A stretch of DNA of 60,000 nt from Symsagittifera roscoffensis (taxonomy: Eukaryota; Xenacoelomorpha; Acoela; Convolutidae), in the NCBI RefSeq assembly GCF_963678635.1, contig NC_087067.1, positions 25,615,547 through 25,675,546 on the forward strand, in the 5' to 3' direction. Each line of letters opens with the position of its first letter. The first letter of the stretch is position 1. The notes below the pieces were generated by a model. It was not told where the DNA came from. It did no database searches and saw only the letters and a program-made list of their open reading frames with translations. The position numbers and the translations under genes are program-made. Below, piece after piece: positions 12,031-23,687 of this stretch.

Positions 12031-12061
12031 AAAAGTCTGAATATAACTCCTACCACCATCT

Positions 12062-12877
12062 GTATCCCATGCCTTGAGGGGATTCTATGAATTAGCAGAT
12101 ATACTCATTGTGCTGGATGATGTCCTCTTCCTCGAGATTTGGGATTACCACCCGGTAATAAGCTTGTGGTTCCGATACATGGACGTGACCATCACGAAAT
12201 CCACGAGTAAATCGAAGGGACCAAGCAACGAAAGGAAGAACGTGGCTGCGACCGAGAAGCAACTGGAGTCGATGGTGTATTGACTAACGCAAGAGAGAGG
12301 TAGGTGGCCATTTTTGACACCCAGACTCGAGATTGCTACTGACAAAACAAGGGAGGGTGCCCCAGCTCTCGTGAAGCAGATCTGGGAATTTCTCGAGGAA
12401 CAATTGGGGATAGCCGAGAGCAGGGAGATGACGGTGGCCAGGTTTGTCACGGCAGCTAATGAGGTCACCATTGGAGGATTCTGGTGGGACCATGCAAAAG
12501 GTGAGCTGAAGACGAGGAGAGATCACGAGATACTGGGATTCTTGAGTCCTTGTTGGGAGAAGAGGTACATGGCTGGTTTGTTTTGTGCAAAAGAGACCAT
12601 TTTTGGGGCCTTCGTGCAAGAGCTCTTGAACATGCCCATAAGTCTCTTGTTAGCCCTGTACTTAGTCTACCCGAGATACCTGTTTAACATGGGACCGGCG
12701 TATATGTTCAGCCGGGGTGTGGAGACACTTCGGATTAATGGATATCTGGCGCTGGTGCTCCTGACTCATGGCGAATTGGTGTCATTCCATCGGCTGATGA
12801 AATATGGAGAGCCCTTGTCGTTGGGAAAAACTCACTCGAGCATAGACACGTATTCATACAAGTGCGCGCAGGGCTGA
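12062..12877 (+). pseudogene. Element A ORF2 fragment: domain following the SGNH region
   Basis: This is one frame with a single TGA at 12281-12283. It aligns along its length with ORF2 of B (about 34950-35720) and C (about 59080-59850). Shared landmarks are LxxVLDDVLFLE, SLWFRYMDV, and a C-terminal SLLLALYLVY...RINGYLALVLLTHGEL that corresponds to VELLALFVTF...RLDGLLTLIAITHGNL in B. The segment is largely helical and hydrophobic in periodic fashion; its function is unknown. The homology starts abruptly after the 5' LTR, marking the deletion that removed the rest of the element. It is frameshifted into the next segment near 12870. Confidence 0.75.
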
Positions 12878-13830
12878 AGACGTTGCTGGTGGAATATCTA
12901 CTGACGCAGAACCGACACATGACCGGTGAAGAAAAGAACCCGAAGACTAGAGAGGAATGGAGGGCGGCGAATGGTGGTATCCCTCTACTGACGGATCTAT
13001 GCATGGCGATGAGGTCAGATCCGGTGGGAATGATCAGGGGACTAGAGGAAGTTGTGACTTGTATCTACGGCCCAGCGGTGACATACGCCTTTCCGGACCC
13101 TCTAGTGGCTGCATACCGCCATTCAGTAGTGCATGTGAGTTTAGTAAGCGTGTTGGATGGGACGGCGCTGAACTGGTGTCAACAAGAGGTGCTCAGGGCG
13201 CGGATGAGTAACACAGTGCTCTTCGGGAAGGTGAAAGATCCCGAGTTGGTAGTATTCAATTTCCGGGGGCAATTGCAGTGCAGGATGGGGGGAAAACGTG
13301 AAGGCCCCATAGAGACGTATCCCAAGTTCTGGAACCTGAATCCCCTGACGGCGAACGGACAAGAGATCTTGAGAATCCCCGCGTGGAAAAAGAGCTTTGA
13401 GTTGGTAAAAAAGGAGCTGGAGGTGACACTGGAGAAGGAAGTCTTGCCCGCGACCATTCCCTAGTTCCCAACAGTCAGGAGAATGACCCTGGGGATGAAC
13501 AGCCCCCTGGTAGTGCCATCCCTATTCGCGAGAGCTACGGCCGAGAAACAGCAAGTGGAGTTCAACGATGGCTGGGATCCCTTGTTCATTGGATACACGG
13601 CGGCGGTTTATTTCCACACCTGCGATATCAAGATTAACTCGTGGACGACTCAAGCGAAGAAGATGAGACGCTCAATGCCTCCAAAATTCGAGGTGCGGGA
13701 AATCTTGAGAACGCTTGATCGGGCGAGCCTGGAGAGTGGTTCACCGGTATGGGATGATGGCAGGATGATCGTGGAAGAGAGACACATTGCGCTGAAATAC
13801 GAAATGAAGTTTGCCACGAGGAGGTATTGA
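12862..13830 (+). pseudogene. Element A ORF2 fragment with conserved IYGPAVT segment
   Basis: A single frame with one TAG (13462-13464). The conserved core runs YLLTQNRHMTGEE, GGIPLLTDLCMAMR, IYGPAVTYAFPD, DGTALNWCQQEVLR and YPKFWNL. Matching segments occur in B at 35780-36250 (GMPLITNLSLAMR, IYGPAVTFAFPD, DGSALNWCEQHVLR, FPKLWNL), so this is a real, selected protein domain and not chance. I do not recognise the fold. Its conservation between copies that share only about 40% identity implies function in the ancestor. Confidence 0.75.
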
Positions 13831-13957
13831 GCACCTTACGGATTGGAACAGGTGGAAATGAGGCAAGAAGGGAAAGAGCTGGATGCGGCAGGCTCGTTGT
13901 GTGTAGCCCTGACGGAATATAAAAAAGCAAGACCCCGCGACACCCTCACCCCTGTCG

Positions 13958-16132
13958 GTGGGCACTCCTGGAGACAGGATAACTGGCCCTGTAGAAGATC
14001 GATTCCGGAAGATACTCGAGAGAAGACAAGGTGAATCGGGAGAAGAGAGTATGGATGAAACTCTCAGTGAAATGGGGGAGGAAATGGAAGTGGGGAATAC
14101 GCCTGAGCCGAAATCGGCAGAGGTGGATTTCACCGCCGAGGAACTGCTGCGGGACTTGAGCGGAGACGATTGGGCGGACAGCGCCACACCACCACTGACC
14201 TCATCCCCCCGTAAGAACCTGGAGCTACCATTGACAAGTGAGACTTCTAACATGGGAATGATACTCTTGAGTGTTGAAGAAAGGCAGAAGAATACATTCG
14301 AGAGGAACAAAGATATGTTTCTGGGGACTCTAGATGAGAAGGCTTGGCAGGATTTCTTGAGTGAATTTAATCAGGAGATGAAGAGCGAGACCACATTAGA
14401 TGACTTCAAGGAAGAACTGTGAAAAACGGTGGTCAAGTTTGAAGAACCAGCGTTGATGGCCACCCGATTGGATGAGAAAGCAAGAGAGGAGTTGCTGAGC
14501 AAGATGGTCAAGTTGAAGGAGACGCGACGGAAGACCAAAGATTATGAATGTAAAGACGGCTCTACTCTGAAAAAAAGGACTAATGATAAAATAAATAAAA
14601 TTGAAGGGGAGGATAAGATTAAGACTAGTAATATGATTAAGAGTACTAATATCCTTAAGGCTCGAGCAGGGGGGAGGCACGAGTTGGAAGGGTCGGACCG
14701 GGACGGAGAGATCGAATCTGTGATGATAGTGACGACACCCTCAAGCAAAGGTACGAAGTCTCGGAAAAGGAAGCGAGAGATGGAGGAGTTGAGCAGCCCG
14801 TCGGTGCATGCTGTTTCGGAAAAAAACTTGAGGGAGACCGCCCCCATGATCTTGGCGTGGTGGAAGACGACAGCATACAAGAGTAGCTCCGGACCAAGGA
14901 GGCTAACTGAAATAGCGAAAGAATTAGAGGCCTCGAGAAGTCTGGTAACGGAGGAGGACTTCAAACCTCAGAAGGCAGGTTCGAAAAAGGGTTCGACGAG
15001 TGGACAAACCTGGGAAGTTGATGTGGGCAGAGAATGGATCTCAAGCGAACATCAGGTTGTCGGCAAACAAATGTCCAATGACCCTCTTGAGAAGAAGGCG
15101 ACGAGAAACACGGCTCGACCTTGGTGGGTGGCCCTAGAGACGATGAAGGAATTGGAGGACTGTCTGAAGAAGCTTGATCAAGGGGTGTCCCGCAAGCGTC
15201 GCAATTGGGCTACTCAACAGAAAGCCGAAGTCAACAAACTGGGGTTGGGAAGTCAGCTAAAGCGAACTTGGCAGAGCCTGTTGCGAGATTATTTTGAGGA
15301 GGCGATGAGAACACCTTCATCAGCATTGCCTCTAATGGTGAATCCTTTCGTCAGAACCGCGGGACAACTGATGTTCGCATGGAGCTTAGTGGGAATAGAG
15401 TTGGAGGTCTTGACTTCATGTGACAGATTGAAGTTCGGCAATAAAAACGTGGTCTATCAAATGCTGGTACAACACGTCGCGAGGGACAACTCCGGTCTGA
15501 GTCTGGCGAGAAGAAAAGATGCCACTTGTTTCTTGAGGTGGATAATGTCTGAAATGAACAATAGCACCGTCCAAGCGTGTCATCAAAGGGCTATGGGGAG
15601 CAAAACCATGGAGAGAAGAGTCTCCACCGTCATACTGAACGTGTACCAGAGTACGGGAATTGAGAAGGAGGATGACTCGAGACAATCCCTAGAGAATCAT
15701 AGAAAACTGGATGAGATACGAAGATTCCACAACAAGAAATTTGAAGAGGGGCATGACGTGCATCGCAACTTAGCCTTGGCTGAGGGTTACGCGAGACCCA
15801 TTAAAAATGGAGAGCATCAATACGTGTCTGGAGTGATGGGGATGGCGTATAATCCCTTTTTGGCTTCAGAGGCCGCGATCGCTTACAGGAATCATGAGGT
15901 GACGGAGCTCTTGAAGTTTTGGACGGAGAAGATAATCGTAATCGATCCAACGAAAAGGAAGAAACCGAGCCTGGGCCTGCTACTTGAGGCGACGCCAAAG
16001 GTGATAAGCGTGCCGCGCTCGAGCAAAAGAGTAGAATTGGGAATGGGAAACGGAAATGGCATGATGACTACAAATTTGGGAACGCTTTGGAAATTGTTGA
16101 GACCTTCCCCATCCCCATGCAAGCTTGATTGA
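13958..16132 (+). pseudogene. Element A ORF2 fragment: acidic linker, NLS-like run and helical domain
   Basis: One frame with a single TGA at 14420-14422. The first part is acidic and Ser/Thr/Pro-rich. A basic run KSRKRKRE near residue 110 of the 567-codon part looks like a nuclear localisation signal; B has AKRKRVEE at the matching place. The last 300 residues contain conserved phrases DYFEEAMRTP, ARRKDATCFLRW, KLDEIRRF and YVSGVMGMAYNPFL, paralleled in B by KYFEEEMRTT, AKRRDALCFIQF, KIDEIRRF and YVSGIIGIAYNPFL. There is no membrane segment or signal peptide. The function is unknown. Confidence 0.75.
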
Positions 16133-17144
16133 AGAATCCACGGAACGAATAAGGTTAACACCGACAAAAGATGAGGATCTGGGAATGTTGGACGTGATAC
16201 ACAAATTGGTCCTACCACAGAGTAAAGAGTCGGGTGGAACAACGAGTAAGCTGGGATCGGTAAGGAAGTTGGAGCCTGGTAGCTGTCTCGACTTGACGTG
16301 CGGAGGTGGAGGGCACACCTGTGATGGACGGTCTTGCGTCAGAATACAATCTTTTCAGGGAGAGGACCTAGTCAATTGGTTTGGTGATATAACAGAAAGA
16401 GAGAACAGCGAGGTGCAGATAATGGCTGAGTGTTATATGAACACCACAGTGAATATAGCAACGGCGCCGGGGTTCTTCTCTAGAATGTGTAGTCTGCAAT
16501 CACTCGAGATGCTGGAGTCTGAACACCATTTGGTGACGGCGTTGAGCGTGGAGTCGTGGCCAGGAGCGTTGCAAACCACCCAAAAACATATCAGAGGGTG
16601 GAAGATTGGTCTAGAGGCGGAGATGGGATTTCCAGTGAGCGAAGCTTACGGCTTGCCGGTAAATGCAAAGTCTTTGGTGGGATCAGTAATGGCCAACGTA
16701 TGTGGGAGCCATTATCCATTGCACATGGCAATGGTGGAGGTATCCAGCCAATGGATACTAGTGGATAAGGCCTTCTCGGTACCCAAGTGCGTACGGCTAG
16801 CTCGAATGTCGCATCGTTCACACAGACTGTTGAGGAAGATCCTGGGAACGGTGCCGAAGGCACAAAGAGATGACTTGAGTGAAATCTGGGGAGAGGAACT
16901 CTTCAGCTTGGGATATGAAAATAGGAGCGATTTTGAGAGACAGAATGCCATCGGGAAGCCGATGGGTAATGTCCCAATGCCGGAGGAGGATGATGTGGTG
17001 CACGAGAAGATGATGGAACTGGAGCCTCTGCTTGAAGCCTCGGGAGAACGCAATCTCCGAAGCATAGAAATTACACATGGGAGTGCCCATGCCACTGCTT
17101 GGCACAGACAATGTGGTACCCAGAGCATACAAACCTTTGCTTAG
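16125..17144 (+). pseudogene. Element A ORF2 fragment with Cys/His cluster, absent from B
   Basis: A 339-codon frame that continues the giant ORF2 after a frameshift. Near its start is C54-x4-C59-x4-H64-x-C66-x4-C71, a possible small zinc-binding module followed by an uncharacterised region (FSRMCSLQSLEMLES and so on). In B the corresponding stretch is missing: B jumps from the AMVQS phrase (39035) to MTAWLY (39039), which matches A only at about 17421. So either B has lost about 1.27 kb or the segment is specific to A. I cannot assign a function. Confidence 0.6.
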
Positions 17145-17566
17145 TGTGGGATGTAGAAGAGATTCGGTCGATCGGGTTACCCGATCATCAGCAGAAGGTG
17201 ACCATCTTGGTAGTAAGCACGATGTTTGCGTTACGATGGATCGAAGAAAATGTGACGAAGTACAGGGAGTCGAAGACACCCACGGCTGAATCGATACACG
17301 CTATAGACTACAACAGGAGACTCGAGTTGTTTGAGACTGTATTCAAGGTATTCACCATAACAATGGAAGTCAGGCACGTGTGGAGTCGCATCAGGTTTTT
17401 TTCCGTGGTTTCGAGCGACGTTGACATCTTGGTTGTACATGGCGACGAAGGATCACATGAAGAAATATCAGAAGGCATATCGACAGTTCCTGGCGGTTAT
17501 AGGCCCGGAAGCCTTCAAGAGACCTCTGCTGACCCATCGAAATGCGATCACCACAGGTTGGAATAG
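17099..17566 (+). pseudogene. Element A ORF2 continuation, frameshifted
   Basis: A 155-codon frame overlapping the previous one. Its opening part (MWYPEHTNLCLVWDVEEI, ALRWIEENVTKY) reads as a natural continuation of the upstream protein. The last third, after about 17420, is probably the wrong frame, because the conserved C-terminus is read from 17421 in another frame. No domain is recognised. Confidence 0.45.
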
Positions 17567-17870
17567 AGTTGCTAGGGTGTCTAGAGACAAAACCAAAGCA
17601 AAAGAGTCGATGCTGGAGGAAGACTTGGCGAAGAACGTGAGCTTGAGCCTGCACAATTCCGTTTGCTTGAACAAGGAATTGAAAACGAAAGGTTTGCCAA
17701 ATCAGGCAGCGAGGTTGCAAGAGCAGAGGGAGTGGATGCGATCTTACGAACAATTAAGAGCATGGGAAGAAATTGCGATCAGTTCTGATGATGAGGAGGC
17801 GCTACTAAGACAGATAACGGTGGCAAATGCATCAGGTCCTAGCACTTCGAAGGCTAGGAATACGAAATGA
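17421..17870 (+). pseudogene. Element A ORF2 C-terminal segment
   Basis: A 150-codon frame ending at TGA 17870. It matches the C-terminus of B ORF2 (39039-39454): MTSWLYMATKDHM versus MTAWLYEYAKKHM, FKRPLLTHRNAITT versus FKRAFVTHRNAVTT, and NVSLSLHNSVC versus NVTLCLHNSFC. Because A and B end at the same place, this is the true C-terminus of the giant protein. It is charged and probably helical, with an acidic tail (SSDDEEALL). Function unknown. Confidence 0.7.
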
Positions 17871-18650
17871 GCAAGGAGCTCAATGTGGGTTTCTCGAGTC
17901 TGGAGAGGGAAAGGAAGAGACTCGAGTGTGAACTAGGATAAAATCCGAGGTCACGGAAAAGAAATTTTTAACGAAACAAAGTTTTGTTATTAATATGCTA
18001 TAGTTATTATATGAATCAAAATGCTGCATGACAATTTCCTGACTGAATAGGACAAAAGAAATTTTAATCATAAGCTTCAAAAGCGGATATTTAAGGACCA
18101 GAAATATGAGAATTTTGATTGCTGTTCAGCGATATTGTGACAATTTTATATAGTGGTGAATTTTGGGATGTAGATAAACTTAAGTCTGCTGCAGACTTCT
18201 GTAAATGGCCACTGGCACTGTATCTTGAGCAACACTTGGTATTCTGGGGACTCACTGACAGGCGGCAACACGCGATGAGGACATCGATCTCGAGTCTAGG
18301 GAGTATGTGCCAGTCGGTCATATTTGGATGTTTGACCTTGAGAAACACGAAACACGCAATTTTGGGAGGAAATTGAATTTTTCAAAATTTTGAATGGAGC
18401 CTGTCATGCTCAACTTTCTCGCGACTACTAAAAATATCAAAAGAACAAGATCAGAACATCCGATTTACAATCGCGGGAAAGTACCTAAAAAAAGCAGCGG
18501 GAAATTGCTATTCGCAATTTCCAGATACGAAATAAAACGCGAGTAGAGCGGTCTTATCCTGAAATAGGAAAAGAAGCAATTGCGAAAGAAGATCACGATT
18601 ATTCGAGCTGAACTAGAGTGAACCCTCAGTGGAAAGGTGGACAGCTGGGG
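17871..18650 (+). other. 3' untranslated region of element A
   Basis: Non-coding, moderately AT-rich. An 85-codon frame at 18119-18376 has no counterpart in B and is not supported. The purine-rich run GTGGAAAGGTGGACAGCTGG, ending in GGG at 18650, directly precedes the 3' LTR and could be the polypurine tract. Confidence 0.5.
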
Positions 18651-18972
18651 TGTCCCAATGGTTCAGACCAAAACTTCATTACTAGAGTCAAAACTTGTTT
18701 TCCTTATTAAAACTAATTAGTATAAAACTCCTCAAGTTATCATACTTAATTATAGAGTTGCTCATTAATTTAGTTACCTCTAATTCTCAAGTGTGCCGAC
18801 ATGTGAGTCCTCAGTTTAGTTTTTTTGAGTGTGTTTTATGACTGTTATGTTGAGATAAGGAGAGTTTTAGGTTGATCCATCTGAAATTGATCAAAGTTCC
18901 ACTGTCTAATAAAAAGTAACTGTGCGGATTGTTCCGACCCTGTTTTTAACGCCGTTCGTGTATTTTGGGTAT
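18651..18972 (+). repeat. 3' LTR of element A, first part
   Basis: Begins TGTCCCAATG after a purine run and carries GTTGAGATAAGG...GATCCATCTGAAA and GTTTTTAACGCCGTTCGTGT, which align with the 5' LTR of A. It is interrupted after GGGTAT at 18972 by element B. Confidence 0.75.
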
Positions 18973-19870
18973 TGTGACATTCGACCGGAATGAACAAAAT
19001 GCAGATGCAGCAATTTCGAGTTTTTAGCAGCGAACCTTCCGAATTGGCGGTTTAGAAGGAATAAGAGCGTTATTCGGACGATTGAACAAAACGTGAAGGC
19101 TGAAGGATTCGGAAGTTCCTAAATCTTTAAAATTCGAATTGATGACGTAATAATTCTAAGAAACGTCAAAAACAACCATTTTGGCAGAAAAACCGAAATA
19201 AGACACAACAACATTAGTTGCGATAGCGAGAACGACGAAAATTGTGATTGGAAAACAACAACAAAAAACAGAAGTAACAGAGACCGCTCCGAGTTGCAAC
19301 TATTGTGTCGCTACAATAGTTGCAAGGCCGTTGCGAACAACGGTGAAGGGTGGAAGACAGCCTTCCGGAAGGAGAATAAGAGTCTTATTTCCCCGGATTC
19401 AAGAATCCGGAGGGGTCTCGGGATTTGGACTGAAACTGTTTTACATAAATTTTTAGCTTCCCTATTATGTCCTGAATTGAATTTCATTAACATCTGAATT
19501 CATTTTGCTAGGATGATAAGCTAGGAGTTGGGTGAAAGAGTTGATCCATCTTCGCTGGAGATGATGATTTTTATCTACTGAGCAAAAACAATAATAATTC
19601 AATAAATAGTAGTAGCCCTGTTTTTAGAAGTGACCTCGTGGTCTGGGGCCATGAGCTCACTATTTCTGCATGGAATCTAGTTAATTTGAGTGATTTGACC
19701 GAAGCCGAAAGCAGTATTGTTTTTGTCGACCCGATAATGGAAAGACCACCAAAAGAACTGGCTTGGTAGAGACGGTGAAAAGCATGTAGAGCTCTGTTTA
19801 GACGTCAGCCAGTCGTCTTAGAACCTAGCTTTATTTTCCGTCGATATGTATCTTCCGGGCGAATGATACA
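18973..19870 (+). repeat. 5' LTR of element B
   Basis: Begins TGTGACATTC and ends GAATGATACA; the ends are imperfect inverted repeats of each other. An AATAAA at 19601-19606 is a candidate polyadenylation signal. A hairpin with 8-bp arms CCGGATTC/GAATCCGG lies at about 19394-19412 and runs into the TCCGGAGGGGTC motif that recurs in the leader. The 70-codon frame 19244-19456 is repeated in the other LTR simply because the LTR is repeated. Confidence 0.92.
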
Positions 19871-19882
19871 TAGATGTATTTA

Positions 19883-19896
19883 TGGCGCTCCTGGGT
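19883..19896 (+). promoter_or_regulatory. Primer binding site of element B (tRNA-Asn-like)
   Basis: TGGCGCTCCTGGGT lies 12 nt inside the 5' LTR end. In C the match extends to 18 nt (see 42896-42913). Its complement ends in CCA and resembles the 3' end of a tRNA-Asn. Confidence 0.6.
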
Positions 19897-20643
19897 TTTA
19901 TTCTTATTTAACATCATGACTGGCCGAACCGTTAACGAGCACTCCGCGCCGAGCGGATGCTCACCTTAACGCCCTTAATAGGCCAAAACCGCCGGGGCGG
20001 AAGGGTAGTTCGGAACGCGGAAGTCTTCCGGATTACCGTGAATAGCTTTTTAACCTAGTTAAGACCGAAAATTCACGAACCAGGAAGGGTGGGGGGATTC
20101 GCGGTCCCGTCATCTCCTGAGTGGTCCGTGACTAAAAACACTTAAAGATATATAAAACCAAACAAAAAGTAGTATAGTACCCAAGAAAAACAAAAAACAT
20201 ACAAAAAATAACCGAAAAACCCAAAAACATTAAAAAAGTAAAAAATCAGTAGAAATCATCCCCCCCAGACAAGATGTGATCCAAACCCCCCCCCCCCCCG
20301 TTTAGTGTTGATAGATATATTAGTGTTACAAGCATTTATATCAGTCAGGATCGTTACGATCAAATTTGTGGCCCGTTTGTGAGGCTTTTACTGTAGGGTT
20401 ATTTGAGCATTTAAGCACGTTAATGATAAACTGCGCTCAATCCGTAAGAGTTTGCTGATTTGCGCTCAATCCGGAGGGGTCTTGGGAGAAGATTGATCCG
20501 GCAAGCAGTACAAGGAGCAACAAGAAAGGGCTCAACGACAACAACAATCGACTGTTGGGTATCGTTAACAAGTTTTTTATCCCTTTTGGTACAAAAATTA
20601 AGATAGTAATCTGTGGGGGGCTCGACAGTGCTGCACTGTAGTG

Positions 20644-20712
20644 ACCCTTCACCGAACTGCGAATATCCGAGTTAAGCACCTTAATTCGGATATTAAACAA
20701 ACCCGGAGGGGT
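20644..20712 (+). ncRNA. Conserved leader stem-loop of element B
   Basis: An inner hairpin of 15 bp, AATATCCGAGTTAAG (20662-20676) with CTTAATTCGGATATT (20680-20694) and a 3-nt loop, is enclosed by ACCCTTC/GGAGGGGT. Element C keeps the inner hairpin (43656-43678) with loop GGT instead of CAC, and closes it with ACCCTC/GAGGGT. It acts presumably in the genomic RNA; the role is unknown. Confidence 0.65.
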
Positions 20713-21839
20713 ATAAGATTACTAATATTATTACTTATATAGCCTATATTAATACTCCTATATCGTTTTTCAGTGAAAAACACAGAAAGCAGACCGGTTT
20801 TTAGGGTCAAAATAGCGATATTTTGATCCCCCCACAAATCGCGATTTTTGAGATATCGATATTTTTTTGAAACAAAAAAAAGCGCTAAATTAGTGTGTTT
20901 CATCGTAACTGCACTACTATAAAAGACAGAACCGGTTAAGTTTAGTTCGGAAGTGGTTGGAACTATTTTGGTACCAAAAACCAAATTTTCGTGATTTTTG
21001 AGAAAACGGAACACTATAAATTCAGAAAATTTTTGAAATTTTTGAGTTAGGACAGTAAAATTTTTTGAGAGAATCTACAAATAAAGCCTTCCGGGTTGCT
21101 GAGAAATCGAACTTAACGTGTTCGATTTGGTGGATTCATCAATCCGGAGGGATCCAGGTAGCATAATTTTTCGCAAATTTTTTCAACTAAAGCGTTTTAG
21201 ATCGGGTCTTTTGCATTGAACTAGAAGAATATAGGCCTTTTGAGCTCGGATCAATAATTTATAGCTCAAAAAGAACAGAATTGCGGAAAAAGTTAGGCGG
21301 AACCTATAAGAGAGAAATTTCTTGACCTTAGAAAAAAGACGTTTTGGTTAATAACTTTGGAACTACTGGACAAATCCAGTTGATCTTGGTTCCAATAGAT
21401 CAGAAATTAGCTGAGCTTACTGATGAGGACAAAAGTTTTTCGAAAAATAAGCGTAATAAAATTTTTGAGATCTTTTTTAGCAAATTCACCAATTCGCGGG
21501 GGTAGACCCCTCACGTTTTATAAAAAAAATTTTGGAAAGCCCTTACACCCCTCCCAAAAGGTAACAGCGGTTGAATAGAGTAACTTTAGGCTGTTCTAGA
21601 AGAACAGGGAAGGTTTAAGGCACCGGAAAACCTTGATAGTGCCGGAACTAGGCTAGTGATAAGACCCTTCACCGTTAGCGTGAATTGTCAAATAAGAGGC
21701 TTAACTTCAATCCGGAAGGGTCTAGGGAAGGACCACATACACTTCCTAGTTGAAACAAAAACATAATAGCATCGGAGAACGTATCCGGAGGGGTATAGGT
21801 TGAAAATCAAGGAAATCTCTGAAAAGCTACTTTTACAAA

Positions 21840-22050
21840 ACCAGAGGGCTCCCAATCCGGAGGGGTCCAAATTTTTCCAAATTTGGAGGGGTCCCAATCC
21901 GGAGAGGTCTTGTTTTCACAAAACCGGAGGGCTCCCAATCCGGAGCTCAGAGGGGTCCCAATCCGGAGGGGTCTCAATTTTGCCAATCCGGAAGAGTCCT
22001 ATTTTTGCCAATCCGGAAGAGTCCTATTTTTGCCAATCCGGAGGGGTATT
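21840..22050 (+). repeat. Array of CCGGAGGGGT motifs in B leader
   Basis: About nine irregularly spaced copies of AATCCGGAGGGGTC or close variants occur in about 210 bp, with spacers such as TATTTTTGCC. Frames read through it (21800-22060, 21883-22095) are repeat artefacts. The motif is the same as that ending the LTR hairpin, and its complement forms the array in the C leader. Confidence 0.8.
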
Positions 22051-22279
22051 ATTTTATTAAAAGACTTAGGTAAACAGAAGAAAAGACTACAGTGAGAGGT
22101 ATTAGGTTATTAGCAGACAGGCTAAGAATCAGTGACTGCACTGGTAACTTGCCTTTCAATAAAGACCAGACCAAAACAAAACAGGTCCGAACTCGGATAT
22201 TCGCGACACTAAGTCTAACCTAAAAAGAGTGTAATTCATTGGTGTGGATTGAAACCCAATACGTTTTTACGAAAAGTGA

Positions 22280-22433
22280 CTGCCCTGAGGATTTTAGTAG
22301 GTCTAGCTCGGGCAGTCCGAAGGCAGATAGATACCACAGTACTCGGTGGGTGCAATAGACGCCCACTTGAGAAAATTACTGCCTTCAATTATTTTGTCTG
22401 TTTGGTGCAGGACCAAGCAGGGAAAGCTTTTTC
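22280..22433 (+). ncRNA. Conserved multi-helix RNA unit in B leader
   Basis: Helix P1 is CTGCCCTGAG (22280-22289) with CTCGGGCAG (22307-22315), with one bulged T and loop phrase TTAGTAGG. Helix P2 is AGGCAG (22321-22326) with CTGCCT (22379-22384), enclosing helix P3 CTCGGTGGGTG (22342-22352) with CGCCCACTTGAG (22360-22371). Helix P4 is TTGGT/ACCAA (22402-22416), followed by AGCTTTTTC. Two tandem homologues in C keep all four helices with different bases on both sides. It is probably an RNA signal of the genomic transcript. Confidence 0.75.
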
Positions 22434-22724
22434 TTTAAAAAACAAGTTCGACTATTGTACTGCGACCAACTAAAAGTACAATACATATACGTTTTTCATA
22501 GAGGTACTCTTATTGTCAATTTTTTTTTATTTTAAACCAACATAATTTGTGCTTGATTGGGTAGTGAGTACACTATCTTTTAAATTGACTGATATCATCA
22601 TATTGTGCTAGTTCTCAAATCTTACGACCGATAATCGGTTAGTGTGAATAAATTATATACAAGCTGTACTCTGATAACATACAGGGATTCGTGGTCACTA
22701 TTTAATAGAACCTTGTGAAATTTA

Positions 22725-23687
22725 TTGTGTTGTGTGATTATTGTCAATAGTCAAACTAGAAGGTCACAAGAAATTGAATTGAGTGTACAGGTATTAAGAA
22801 GGGATAGATTGGAAATGAGTCTAGACAAGTCAAGAAAACCTAAACGATGTAATAGCTCTAGGAAATTTATACCTAAAAAGCAAAGAAAAGCAATGACCGA
22901 CCCTTTTATGGACCGGATCACGCGAGCCCGGACCGACAAAGTGGAGATGGTTTCAGGCAGAATGGTTGAAACTAGGAGTCAGAAGTCCTCAGAAGAGCGA
23001 AAAGCTATGTTAGAAGTGGAGGTCCATACGGACAAGGCCATGAATGAGAACCAGGAAATACATGGACTGGAGGGGAGAGACAGAAGGCTGGCGAGTGAAT
23101 CTACTCCGGTAGAACAAGGCCATGATTTTGCCACTTGAACCGGGACATTGGACCGAGAGGAGATGTCGGAACTGTCCGACATCTCTACTGAGATAGTGGC
23201 AACTAGAAGATCTCCAACAGACAACACCATGATGGCAGGCGGGACTGAGAAACAAACAACGTCCTCATCGTTCTCAGAAAGAATGAAGAACACCTTCGGA
23301 AACATCTTTCCATTCACCATGGGAGTGGACACAGGAAATGAAGGTGAATCCCAGGAGGAAGAAGAGGACGAAGACGAGCAAGTGGACTTTGGATCTCAAG
23401 TCAGCTTCAATAGTTCGACCCAGGAGAATGAGGCATACGTCGAAAGAGAGACTGGAACCATGGACAAATTTGGTGTGGTGAGAAAGATAAGCAAAGACGC
23501 AAACACACCAGGCCAGTCGAGAGGCTTTGCGACTATGAAAAATTCAGAGACGCGAACTGGGGAGAGTAGAAACAAAGGGCTAGGCAACGCATGGCGGATC
23601 CTGAAGTGGATAATGAAAAGACGTCGAGGCAGAGAATCAAAGCCCGAATATCAACCAGCACGAAGCTACCTGGGACCGGCAGGGTGA
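22725..23687 (+). pseudogene. Element B gag N-terminal part
   Basis: A single frame interrupted by a TGA at 23136-23138. ATG 22815 is an alternative start, close to where C starts in relation to the leader. The protein is basic at first (KPKRCNSSRKF, PKKQRK), then acidic (EEEEDEDEQ). It has no close motif match to known gag matrix domains, but position, charge pattern and the coiled coil that follows agree with C (46017-46898). It probably binds genomic RNA. It is frameshifted at its 3' end. Confidence 0.6.

Larger units (their letters stand above)
19897..22724 (+). other. Structured leader (5' UTR) of element B
   Basis: No long protein-like frame is present. It contains A-rich CAAAAA runs (about 20110-20280), a C homopolymer (about 20287-20300), several stem-loops closed by ACCCTTC/GGAGGGGT-type pairs (for example 20644-20650 with 20705-20712, and 21663-21670 with 21715-21722), an array of CCGGAGGGGT motifs, and the conserved RNA unit at 22280-22433. 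Phrases such as CGACTGTTGGGTATCGTT and TTTAAGCACGTTAATG are shared with the C leader in the same order. Confidence 0.75.

Noticed and set aside
18119-18376. 85-codon frame after element A ORF2
   Set aside because: No counterpart in B, no motif, and it lies in the expected 3' UTR.
19244-19456. 70-codon frame occurring in both B LTRs (also 40547-40759)
   Set aside because: The two copies agree because the LTRs are duplicates; no protein motif, and C has no equivalent.
21800-22095. Overlapping frames in the B leader
   Set aside because: They translate the CCGGAGGGGT array and are low complexity.
22249-22473. 74-codon frame over the RNA unit of B
   Set aside because: The copies in C do not keep this frame, while the base pairing is kept, so RNA structure explains the conservation.
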